Of a stretch of 7,944 nucleotides of DNA, positions 1 through 5,793 are shown piece after piece. How positions within the stretch are numbered: the stretch's first letter is position 1; each line of letters begins with the position of its first letter. Source of the DNA: a bacterium (lineage in GTDB: Bacteria; Verrucomicrobiota; Verrucomicrobiae; JAJYAR01); contig JAJYAR010000108.1 of the NCBI GenBank assembly GCA_021779435.1, positions 1-7,944 on the forward strand, in the 5' to 3' direction. The notes beneath the pieces are model-generated. The model searched no databases, had not been told where the DNA came from, and worked only from the letters and a program-made list of their open reading frames with translations. The position numbers and the translations under genes were made by a program.

Positions 1-99
1 CTTCCCCGGGGGCACAAAGTTCCGCGCCGTGTCCCGGGGGGACGACGTGGCGCAAGGCCCGTGGCCGCAACGGGCGGCGCCGGGCGCGCCGCAACGGCG
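1..99. other. Short region downstream of prfA, no gene resolved
   Basis: This is the end of the window beyond the prfA stop codon. In many proteobacteria prmC (the RF1/RF2 glutamine methyltransferase) follows prfA closely on the same strand. Here the minus strand has no ATG after the prfA stop; the only GTG with a little purine upstream is at 15-13, too close to the edge to judge. The stretch is very GC-rich with runs of C and G, including a small inverted repeat GTCCC-GGG-GGGAC at about 31-43. There is no T-tract to make it a terminator. I cannot assign a function. Confidence 0.3.
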
Positions 100-1182
100 C
101 TATTCCGACTCGGCCAGGGCCGCCAGTTGATCCGCCTGATACTCGGCGGTAAGCGCGTTGCTCAGATCATCCAGATCGCCGTCCATGATCTGGTCGATCT
201 TGTACAGCGTCAAGTTGATGCGGTGATCGGTCACCCGCCCCTGCGGGAAATTGTAGGTGCGGATCCGCTCCGAGCGATCGCCGGTGCCGACCAGCGAGCG
301 GCGCGCCGACGCCTGGCTTTGCTGCTGCGCACGGACCTGCGCGTCCTTGACCCGCGCCGCAAGAATCTTCAGCGCGCGCTCCTTGTTCTTGTGCTGCGAC
401 CGGTCGTCCTGGCACTCCGCGACCAGGCCGGTCGGCAGATGGGTGACCCGTACGGCCGATTCGGTCTTGTTGACGTGCTGTCCGCCGGCGCCGGAGGCGC
501 GGAACACATCGATCCGCAACTCACTGGGATCGAACTTCACATCCTCGATCTCATCGGCTTCGGGAAGCACCGCGACCGTGCAGGCCGAGGTATGGATGCG
601 GCCCTGCGCCTCGGTTTCCGGAACCCGCTGCACGCGGTGCACCCCGGACTCGAACTTCAGCCGGCTGTATGCCCCCAGGCCGGCGATGCGGACGATCACT
701 TCCCGGTATCCGCCGAGATCGGAAGGACTCTCCGACTGGATCTCCGTCTGCCAGCGGCGGCGCTCGGCGTACCGCATATACATGCGCAGCAGCGCCGCGG
801 CGAACAAGGCCGACTCCTCGCCGCCGGTGCCGGCCCGGATTTCGAGGAAGATATTGCGCTCGTCGTTCGGGTCGGTGGGCAGGAGCAGCCGTTGCAGTTC
901 GTCTTCCAGCGCCGCGATCCGCGTCCGGGCGAGCCCCTCCTCCTCCTGGCCGAGCGTGCGCAGCGCCGGATCGGTGAGCATCTGCTGGGCGGTGTCCAGA
1001 TCCTGTTCCGCCGTCAGAAACTCGCGGAAGCGCGTGACCACGGGCTCGAGCTCGGCGCGTTCCCGCGACAGGCGGCGGAACTGGTCGAGATCGCGCGCCG
1101 CGTCCTCGCTCGCTAGTGCGGCATCGATTTCCGCAAGGCGATGCACCAACTGGGCCAGTTTGGCCCGCATGGATTCTTTCAT
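100..1182 (-). CDS. prfA: Peptide chain release factor 1 (RF1)
   Basis: Class I release factor that recognises UAA and UAG in the ribosomal A site and triggers peptidyl-tRNA hydrolysis in the cytoplasm. With the start at 1182 (MKESMRAKL) the protein is 360 residues, the length of E. coli RF1. The catalytic GGQ then falls at residues 233-235 and the codon-reading P-x-T motif (here PET, in [15 protein letters not shown]) at 188-190, the same numbers as in E. coli. The P-x-T motif distinguishes RF1 from RF2, which has SPF. The C-terminal part contains the conserved [13 protein letters not shown] and [16 protein letters not shown] segments. An in-frame ATG at 1194 would add MPVP, but the family alignment favours 1182; neither start has a strong Shine-Dalgarno. 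The gene lies 117 bases after hemA on the same strand and is probably co-transcribed with it. The N-terminal region is acidic and helical, as expected. Very secure. Confidence 0.97.
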   Translation of the reverse strand: MKESMRAKLAQLVHRLAEIDAALASEDAARDLDQFRRLSRERAELEPVVTRFREFLTAEQDLDTAQQMLTDPALRTLGQEEEGLARTRIAALEDELQRLLLPTDPNDERNIFLEIRAGTGGEESALFAAALLRMYMRYAERRRWQTEIQSESPSDLGGYREVIVRIAGLGAYSRLKFESGVHRVQRVPETEAQGRIHTSACTVAVLPEADEIEDVKFDPSELRIDVFRASGAGGQHVNKTESAVRVTHLPTGLVAECQDDRSQHKNKERALKILAARVKDAQVRAQQQSQASARRSLVGTGDRSERIRTYNFPQGRVTDHRINLTLYKIDQIMDGDLDDLSNALTAEYQADQLAALAESE

Positions 1183-1194
1183 GGGAACAGGCAT

Positions 1195-1207
1195 CCGCCC
1201 AAGGCGG
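1195..1207 (-). promoter_or_regulatory. Small hairpin abutting the prfA start region
   Basis: Read on the minus strand, CCGCC-TTG-GGCGG forms a perfect 5-bp all-GC stem with a 3-base loop. It ends directly before the ATG at 1194 and 12 bases before the preferred start at 1182. It occupies the place where a Shine-Dalgarno would sit for the upstream ATG and lies just upstream of the preferred one. It could affect initiation of prfA or lie near an mRNA processing site in the hemA-prfA transcript. The structure is visible in the sequence; the role is a guess, since GC-rich DNA often yields short stems. Confidence 0.3.
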
Positions 1208-1299
1208 GCGCTAATGACGTCGTGAAAAATGGATGACCGGCGCGGAGGAGTCCGCCGCTTCGTGGCGCGATGCCGGCACTCGCGACACGTGCAACGTCA

Positions 1300-2595
1300 T
1301 CACTGATGGTTGGCCGGCTTGCGGTAGAACTGCGAAAGCATTCCGATCTGCCGCACGCGTTCGTCGTCGGAAGCGCCGGCCGCCTCGTTGAGCACCGCGA
1401 TCGGCGCGTGCAGGAACTTGTTGGTGAGCGCGCGCGAAAAACGCTCCAGCACCACCTCGACGGGTTCGCCGCGGGCGATCTGCCGCCGCGCACGTTCGAT
1501 TTCGTACATGCGCAGGCACTCCGCCCGCGCACGCATGTCGCGGATGACCGGGACCGTCTCGCGGCCGGCAAGCCAGCTTTCGAAATCGCGCACGCGGGTC
1601 TCGATGATCACCTCCGCCTGCGCGACCGCGGCCTGGCGGGCTTCCTGCCCGGTCTGCACGACCTGACCGAGATCGTCGACGGTATAGACGAACACGTCAT
1701 CGAGACGGGAAACCTCGGGTTCGACGTCGCGGGGCACCGCAAGATCCACGACCACCATCGGCCGATGACGGCGGCTGCGGATCGCACGCTCAACCATGCC
1801 CAGTCCGATGATCGGCAGGGAGCTCGCGGTGCAGGAGATGACGATGTCGAAGTGCGCCAGCGCCTCGGGAATATCGGACAGCGGTATCGCGCATCCATGG
1901 AGGTGCGACGCCAGGTTGTGGGCACGCTCGAGCGTGCGGTTGGCAACGGTGATCGTCTTCGGCCGCCGCGCGGCGAAATGCGTCGCCGTCAGTTCGATCA
2001 TCTCGCCGGCGCCGATGAACAGCACATGACAATCGGCGATGTCGCCGAAGATCCGTTCGGCCATCTTCACGGCCGCCGCTGCCATCGACACCGACCGGGA
2101 CCCGATTTCGGTCGAACTGCGCACTTCCTTCGCAACCGCAAAGGTGCGCTGGAACAGGTGGTTGAGCAACAGACCGAGGCCGCCCGCCTGGCGCGCCAGC
2201 CGCTCCGCCTGTTTCATCTGGCCGAGGATCTGCGGCTCGCCCAGGACCATCGAATCGAGACCGCTCGCAACCCGAAACGCGTGGCGGACCGCGTCGGCCG
2301 CAGGCAGCGTATAGGAGGAACGCACGAAATCGCTGGCGACGACGCCCTTCTCTTCGGCAACGAATTCCGACAGGGCCGCCCCCGCCGGTTCGGGATCGTC
2401 CACCGCGCAATAGAACTCCGTCCGATTGCAGGTCGAGACGATCGCCGCCTCGGTCACCGTTCCGCGCGTCTCGCTCGCGAAGCGCTGCCGCAGCCGCGCA
2501 ATCGTTCCCTCGATCTCCTGCGGCAGAAATGCGAGCCGCTCCCGCAAAGCGAGCGGCGCCGTTTGGTGATTCAATCCCAGGGTCAGCAGTTGCAT
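1300..2595 (-). CDS. hemA: Glutamyl-tRNA reductase
   Basis: Catalyses NADPH-dependent reduction of glutamyl-tRNA(Glu) to glutamate-1-semialdehyde, the first committed step of tetrapyrrole synthesis by the C5 pathway; cytoplasmic. The 431-residue protein opens with MQLLTLGLNHQTAPLALRER, the family's standard N-terminus. The nucleophilic cysteine is C56 in STCNRTE. The substrate-binding segment SGLDSMVLGEPQILGQMK spans about 111-128. A Rossmann dinucleotide site is at GAGEM (195-199), followed by VANRTLERA, and the C-terminal half is the helical dimerisation domain. The frame stays open upstream, but nothing before this methionine resembles the family, so the extended version is rejected. Two ATG codons are tandem (2598-2596 and 2595-2593); the second matches E. 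coli HemA, and either is possible. It is first in a hemA-prfA unit and diverges from an iron-uptake-like gene. In enterobacteria HemA is under feedback control by heme-dependent proteolysis; nothing here tests that. Confidence 0.97.
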   Translation of the reverse strand: MQLLTLGLNHQTAPLALRERLAFLPQEIEGTIARLRQRFASETRGTVTEAAIVSTCNRTEFYCAVDDPEPAGAALSEFVAEEKGVVASDFVRSSYTLPAADAVRHAFRVASGLDSMVLGEPQILGQMKQAERLARQAGGLGLLLNHLFQRTFAVAKEVRSSTEIGSRSVSMAAAAVKMAERIFGDIADCHVLFIGAGEMIELTATHFAARRPKTITVANRTLERAHNLASHLHGCAIPLSDIPEALAHFDIVISCTASSLPIIGLGMVERAIRSRRHRPMVVVDLAVPRDVEPEVSRLDDVFVYTVDDLGQVVQTGQEARQAAVAQAEVIIETRVRDFESWLAGRETVPVIRDMRARAECLRMYEIERARRQIARGEPVEVVLERFSRALTNKFLHAPIAVLNEAAGASDDERVRQIGMLSQFYRKPANHQ

Positions 2596-2661
2596 CATCG
2601 TCCGTCGGAACGCTCCGACATTTTCTCTGCGGGAATCCATCCCTACCGCACGCAGCCGCAG

Positions 2662-2667
2662 ATTATG
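2662..2667 (-). promoter_or_regulatory. Possible -10 element of the hemA promoter
   Basis: On the minus strand the hexamer is CATAAT, five of six matches to the sigma-70 -10 consensus. It is about 67 bases upstream of the hemA start, in an AT-richer patch of otherwise GC-rich DNA. No good -35 hexamer sits 16-18 bases further upstream, so an activator or an alternative promoter may be needed. Tentative. Confidence 0.3.
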
Positions 2668-2755
2668 ACGGGAAAATGATGCATTTGAGAAGCAGGTCTT
2701 ACGCAGCGTACCGCCCCTCGAACCATCGAGAACCCATGCGGCGGAGCGAACTCCC

Positions 2756-2784
2756 TTGCAAATCGAAATAAGAATCATTACTAT
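2756..2784 (+). promoter_or_regulatory. Predicted sigma-70 promoter of the cupredoxin/outer-membrane pair
   Basis: TTGCAA at 2756-2761 (four of six to TTGACA) is separated by exactly 17 bases from TACTAT at 2779-2784 (four of six to TATAAT). Transcription would begin near 2791, giving a leader of about 70 bases before the ATG at 2863. A Fur-box-like sequence overlaps the spacer and the whole -10, the arrangement expected for iron-dependent repression. The hexamers are seen directly; promoter activity is inferred. Confidence 0.55.
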
Positions 2785-2786
2785 TT
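2767..2786 (+). promoter_or_regulatory. Fur-box-like operator
   Basis: AATAAGAATCATTACTATT (2767-2785) is a 9-1-9 imperfect inverted repeat centred on C2776 with seven of nine positions complementary. By eye it matches 12 of 19 bases of the classical E. coli Fur box. It also resembles the AATGAGAATCATTATCATT form common in proteobacteria, with three differences. The AT-rich block stands out sharply from its GC-rich surroundings. It covers the -10 of the predicted promoter for the gene at 2863, so Fur bound to Fe(II) would block transcription when iron is plentiful. The downstream FtrB-like gene supports the reading independently. Confidence 0.65.
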
Positions 2787-2791
2787 AGCCA

Positions 2792-2804
2792 CTGCCATCG
2801 GCAG
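2792..2804 (+). promoter_or_regulatory. Small hairpin at the predicted 5' end of the cupredoxin mRNA
   Basis: CTGCC-ATC-GGCAG gives a perfect 5-bp stem with a 3-base loop, starting one base after the transcription start predicted from the -10 at 2779-2784. Stem-loops at the extreme 5' end can protect mRNA from decay. Visible as an inverted repeat; the role is inferred. Confidence 0.3.
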
Positions 2805-2862
2805 CCAAGGGAAACGACTCGCTTTATCCTTAACGAATTTTCACAAAAGAGGGGGTGTTGTC

Positions 2863-3201
2863 ATGAAAACGACGATCTTGCGTTGGAGCGGCCTGATGTT
2901 GGGTTGCATGTTGATCACTGCGGCGCGTGCGGAAACCCCGGCGACGATCCCGGTGGTGATTCAGGGTCACCGCTTCCATCCGGCGGAAATCCATGTGAAG
3001 GCGGGACAACGCGCACTGCTGGTCGTCGAGAACCGCGACGCCGGCGCGGAGGAGTTCGAGAGCCACCGACTCCACCGGGAAACGATTCTCCGCGGCCATA
3101 CCAGCAAGCGCGTGTACATCGGCCCACTGCGCCCCGGACGGTACTCGTTCGTCGGCGAGTTCCATGAAAAGACCGCGCACGGCATCGTCGTCGCCGAGTG
3201 A
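2863..3201 (+). CDS. Periplasmic cupredoxin-like protein, FtrB-like (iron uptake)
   Basis: Small exported beta-sandwich protein of 112 residues. A signal peptide covers about 1-23 (MKTTILRW, then a hydrophobic core, then ARA|ETP), so it should be periplasmic. C15 lies in an LGC that resembles a lipobox only weakly. The mature part reads as a cupredoxin_1-type domain: a strand VVIQGHRFHPAEIHVKAG (31-48), then ALLVVENRD, EEFESHRLHRE (63-73), IGPLRPGRYSFVGEFHE (86-102) and TAHGIVVAE. These segments match my recollection of FtrB, the cupredoxin of FtrABCD-type ferrous-iron transport, where it works with P19/FtrA and the FTR1 permease to handle oxidised iron. There is no cysteine in the mature domain, so a classical type-1 copper site is unlikely; His, Glu and Met are candidate ligands. 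Shine-Dalgarno AAGAGGGGG lies 7 bases before the ATG. It has a Fur-box promoter and is followed 26 bases later by an outer-membrane protein. The partners FtrA, FtrC and FtrD are not visible. Confidence 0.82.
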   Translation: MKTTILRWSGLMLGCMLITAARAETPATIPVVIQGHRFHPAEIHVKAGQRALLVVENRDAGAEEFESHRLHRETILRGHTSKRVYIGPLRPGRYSFVGEFHEKTAHGIVVAE

Positions 3202-3227
3202 CCCTCCCTCAACCGGAAGACCATGCA

Positions 3228-4034
3228 ATGAAACCCGTCATCGCGGCTTGCGCCGCGCGCACCCGCCTGCGCCGACCCGCAGGATGGGCCTGGATCGCCG
3301 CGGCCTGCCTTTCGCTGTCGTCCGTATGCCGCCCCGCCGCGGCCGATCCCAACGACTACATCCAGGACCTCGACTTCGCCGGCGGAGAAAAGGAGATCGA
3401 CATGCAGATGGGCGCCGCGACCGCCACGCCCAACGGTGCTCCGGCCCTGGAGGGGGCGGCCGTGTCCTACGAAGTCGGGATCACGGACCACGTCCTGTCG
3501 GAAACCTACCTCCAGTTTGCCAACTCGACCCCGGGGTCGACCGGCGGCGGTGTCGACGGGTTCACCGAAGAGGGCGTATTCCGGTTCACCGATCCGGGCG
3601 AGTACTGGGCGGATTTCGGCGCGATGCTCGAGGTCGAGCATCCCCGCGTCTGGTCGCAGGGCTGGTACCTCACGCTGTCGCCGATGCTGCAGACCGACAT
3701 CGGCGACGTCCAGGTGAACCTCAACCCGATGGTCACGAAGGTCGTCGGCGGCCCCGCCTACGGTGCCGCCACCCAGCTCGGATTCCAGTATCAATTCCGG
3801 GTCCGGACCTCGGGCCCCCTGGACTATGGCATTCAGGGTTTCGGCTACGGCAAAAGCTGGGCGGCCGAAAACGTCGTGTTCAACCGCTGGAACAACGTCG
3901 GCCCGGCGGTTTTCGGACGGGTGCCGCTCGACTCCGGGCGGGCGATCCAGTTCGACGCCGGCCTGCTCTTCGGCACCTCGAACGATGCGCCGACGCGCAC
4001 GGTGCGCGCGCAGGTGGAGTACGAGTTCTACTGA
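3228..4034 (+). CDS. Predicted outer-membrane beta-barrel protein
   Basis: A 268-residue exported protein of no family I can name with certainty. The start at 3228 is chosen because GGAAG (3215-3219) lies 8 bases upstream; an in-frame GTG at 3198 overlapping the previous stop would add ten residues. An Arg-rich N-region (RTRLRRP) is followed by a hydrophobic stretch WAWIAAACLSLSSV and PAAA|DPND, a plausible type I signal peptide cut near residue 36. The rest has alternating polar/nonpolar strands with aromatic girdle residues (AVSYEVGITDHVLSETYLQF, WYLTLSPMLQTDIGDVQVNL, ATQLGFQYQFRVRT, RAIQFDAGLLF) and ends in VRAQVEYEFY. A terminal aromatic after alternating residues is the usual outer-membrane insertion signal. 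It lies 26 bases after the cupredoxin gene and is probably co-transcribed under the same Fur-like control. That suggests a role in metal passage or metal stress, but this is context only. Its stop codon sits in a hairpin shared with the convergent gene. Confidence 0.75.
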   Translation: MKPVIAACAARTRLRRPAGWAWIAAACLSLSSVCRPAAADPNDYIQDLDFAGGEKEIDMQMGAATATPNGAPALEGAAVSYEVGITDHVLSETYLQFANSTPGSTGGGVDGFTEEGVFRFTDPGEYWADFGAMLEVEHPRVWSQGWYLTLSPMLQTDIGDVQVNLNPMVTKVVGGPAYGAATQLGFQYQFRVRTSGPLDYGIQGFGYGKSWAAENVVFNRWNNVGPAVFGRVPLDSGRAIQFDAGLLFGTSNDAPTRTVRAQVEYEFY

Positions 4035-4062
4035 GCGAACGCCGCGGCGGCGTCGCTCAGTA
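4029..4062. terminator. Bidirectional hairpin holding both convergent stop codons
   Basis: The outer arms TACTGAGCGA (4029-4038) and TCGCTCAGTA (4053-4062) are exact reverse complements. Inside, after one bulged A (4039), CGCC (4040-4043) pairs with GGCG (4049-4052) around the loop GCGGC. The stem is 14 bp, largely GC. The TGA of the outer-membrane gene (4032-4034) and the TGA of the lipoprotein gene (4059-4057) occupy equivalent places in the two arms. Neither side has a T-tract, so this is not a canonical intrinsic terminator. It may stop polymerase from either direction with help from Rho or convergent transcription, or protect 3' ends. Confidence 0.6.
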
Positions 4063-5628
4063 GGAGGCGACGTTGCTGCCGCTGCCGTTCAACGCCACGA
4101 ATCCGTCCCCGCTGCTTTGCAGGGCGACCGGGTTGGCGATTCCGGCATAGCCGGTCGACGTCCAGCTCGTGCCCACCCCGGTCTCGTTCGCATAGGCGTT
4201 ACCGCCGGAGTCGAGCGCAAGGAAACGCGTGGTGTAGCCGATCCCGACGATGGATGCGCCGCCGGTCACCGGGATCGACCCGAACGCCCACGCCTGGTTG
4301 GTCCCGGCGTTCGACAGATAGGCCGTGTTTCCCTGTGCATCGACCGCGACCCAGGTCTGGATGGTTTCGTTCGTGGTGTTGATCCCCACCTGGGTCGGGT
4401 TCGACGAATAGGTATAACCCAGGGGAGAGAACCCGCCGTAGAAGGAGCTCAGCGCCGCGGCATTGGTCGGCGTGCCGGCCCCCAGCTGCAGCGTAATGGC
4501 GTCGGAATTGGCATCGTCGTTGCCATACGCAACGGCAATCCAGTTGTTGGTCTTGCTGGCGGTCTCCGGGACCCGCCCCCACTGGCTGAAGGGCGATGCG
4601 ACCGACATCAGGATCGTGCCACTGTCGCCAACGGCGACGCAGGTGTTGCTGGGCGTGTCGCACTGCACCGCCCGCAGGTTGTTGGTGGTGCCGCTGGTCT
4701 GGGCCCCCCAGTGGATGCCGTCGGTACTCGTGAGGATGGTTCCCTGGTCGCCGACGACAACGAACACCGGTGTGGCGGTGTCGACGCTATACACGGACAC
4801 GCCGCGCAGATTGGCGGTGGTGCCGGACGGGACCTGCGTCCAGTTGATGCCATCGGAACTTTGCAGGATCGCGCCCCCGGCGCCCACGGCGACGACGGAG
4901 TACCCCGGCGTGGCGGTGTTTGCGCCGCTGGAGTTGCCCGCCGCCGCGTAGAGGTCGGACTGGAACCCGGGCGGCAGGTTGGCCGGCGTCCAGGAAAGGG
5001 GCATGTTGCCCTGGTCGGCGGTGAGCGGGCCGGCCACATCGGGCTGCAGCAGCGCGGTGTAGAGCATGCCACCCGCACCGACCGCGACGAACAGACCTGC
5101 CGGGGGAAAGCCTCCGGCACCCGTCGAACCGCAGGTCGTGACCGGTACGTAGCCGAGACCGTACAGAGAGCCGCTGGTCACGCCGATGCCGCCGCCGGGA
5201 GTCCAGGGTGCCCCGCTCCCCGGATACGGTCCGCCGGCAGGGCGCGCCACCGAACTCACCACCGCGCTCCCGGTGCCGCCCGGCGCCGTGCCGGTACGGC
5301 CGTCCATGGTGAAATACATCGCCGGGAACTGGGTCGTCGGATTCGGATTGTTGACCTGGTTGCAAAGCAGCCAGGGGGTGCTGGGGTTGAGCGCAATGCC
5401 GGCGTTGAGGAGGCCGTTCACCCAGTTGTTGGTGCTCAGGGTCGGATCCTGCGCATAGAACAACCAGTAGCTGGTCGCGGCCGAGCCGCTCCAGGTCACG
5501 CTGATCATCGCATCGCCGCCATACGCCCGAACCGAGGTCGGCGGACTCTGCGGGCTGCCGGTGTTGCCGAGGCATCCGCAAAGAGCAAGCGTGGCAAGCA
5601 GCACGGGCAGGGCGGTACGAAGCTTCAC
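4057..5628 (-). CDS. Lipoprotein with FnIII-like domain and Ycf48/BNR-like propeller repeats
   Basis: A 523-residue predicted surface or periplasmic lipoprotein of unknown function. It starts at GTG 5628 (MKLRTALPVLLATLALCGC), because only this gives a proper signal peptide; the frame is open further upstream but Arg-rich and unlike a leader. C19 in L-C-G-C is the likely lipidated residue, and no Asp follows at +2, which favours the outer membrane. Residues about 29-110 look like a fibronectin-III sandwich (PTSVRAYGGDAMISVTWSG, SYWLFYAQD, FPAMYFTMDGRTG). A Gly/Pro-rich linker follows (about 112-178). Then come repeats of the form VAVG-x-x-G-x-I-L-x-S-x-DG-x-x-W at about 180, 245, 289 and 330, with degenerate copies at about 427, 469 and 510, consistent with a seven-bladed propeller related to Ycf48 or BNR repeats. 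The protein is low in charge and rich in Gly, Ser, Thr and Asn, typical of secreted proteins. GGAAA a few bases upstream is a weak ribosome site. Binding or assembly is the likely type of role; no catalytic motif is seen. Confidence 0.8.
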   Translation of the reverse strand: MKLRTALPVLLATLALCGCLGNTGSPQSPPTSVRAYGGDAMISVTWSGSAATSYWLFYAQDPTLSTNNWVNGLLNAGIALNPSTPWLLCNQVNNPNPTTQFPAMYFTMDGRTGTAPGGTGSAVVSSVARPAGGPYPGSGAPWTPGGGIGVTSGSLYGLGYVPVTTCGSTGAGGFPPAGLFVAVGAGGMLYTALLQPDVAGPLTADQGNMPLSWTPANLPPGFQSDLYAAAGNSSGANTATPGYSVVAVGAGGAILQSSDGINWTQVPSGTTANLRGVSVYSVDTATPVFVVVGDQGTILTSTDGIHWGAQTSGTTNNLRAVQCDTPSNTCVAVGDSGTILMSVASPFSQWGRVPETASKTNNWIAVAYGNDDANSDAITLQLGAGTPTNAAALSSFYGGFSPLGYTYSSNPTQVGINTTNETIQTWVAVDAQGNTAYLSNAGTNQAWAFGSIPVTGGASIVGIGYTTRFLALDSGGNAYANETGVGTSWTSTGYAGIANPVALQSSGDGFVALNGSGSNVASY

Positions 5629-5667
5629 GACGGTTTCCAGGAACGAAGCAAACTTTAGACTGTAGCA

Positions 5668-5694
5668 GAAGGCGGGCGGGATGCGCCCGCCTTC
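5668..5694. repeat. Perfect 11-bp GC-rich hairpin upstream of the lipoprotein gene
   Basis: GAAGGCGGGCG (5668-5678) and CGCCCGCCTTC (5684-5694) are exact reverse complements around the loop GGATG. It lies 39 bases upstream of the lipoprotein GTG and about 100 bases before the dioxygenase GTG, between divergent genes. There is no T-tract on either side, so it is not a standard terminator. It could be a leader structure of the lipoprotein mRNA, an operator, or a dispersed intergenic repeat; only one copy is seen here. Confidence 0.55.
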
Positions 5695-5793
5695 CGACGG
5701 GGCGGCCCCGGCGGAACGGGATCGACAAAAAAATGCAACCCTCGCGCCGCCCGATCGGCGACGATACCGGCAACGCCCAACCGAGGCCGCACC

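Noticed and set aside
2..130. Possible 3' end of a plus-strand gene entering from the left and ending at 128-130
   Set aside because: It would overlap the end of prfA and its 42 residues have no recognisable character; open frames of this length are expected by chance at this GC content.
1270..2679. Long plus-strand open frame opposite hemA (469 codons)
   Set aside because: Antisense shadow in GC-rich DNA; the translation is Arg/His/Asp-rich with no family resemblance, while the minus strand encodes a complete HemA.
2596..2778. In-frame 61-residue N-terminal extension of hemA
   Set aside because: The extension does not resemble any HemA N-terminus, covers the likely -10 region and most of the leader, and the family starts exactly at MQLLTLGLNHQTAP.
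2905..2909. Cys15 of the cupredoxin as a lipobox cysteine
   Set aside because: The preceding M-L-G is a poor lipobox and sits in the middle of the hydrophobic core, while ARA|E at residues 21-24 is a good signal peptidase I site.
3763..5658. Long plus-strand open frame opposite the lipoprotein (631 codons)
   Set aside because: It overlaps the end of the outer-membrane gene in another frame and the whole lipoprotein gene; its translation is low-complexity Arg/Gly/Ala without motifs, while the minus frame has a signal peptide, lipobox and regular repeats.
5724..5732. A-rich run (poly-T on the minus strand) as part of a minus-strand terminator
   Set aside because: The nearest stem (CGCCG/CGGCG) is weak and about 15 bases away, and no minus-strand gene lies upstream that would need terminating.
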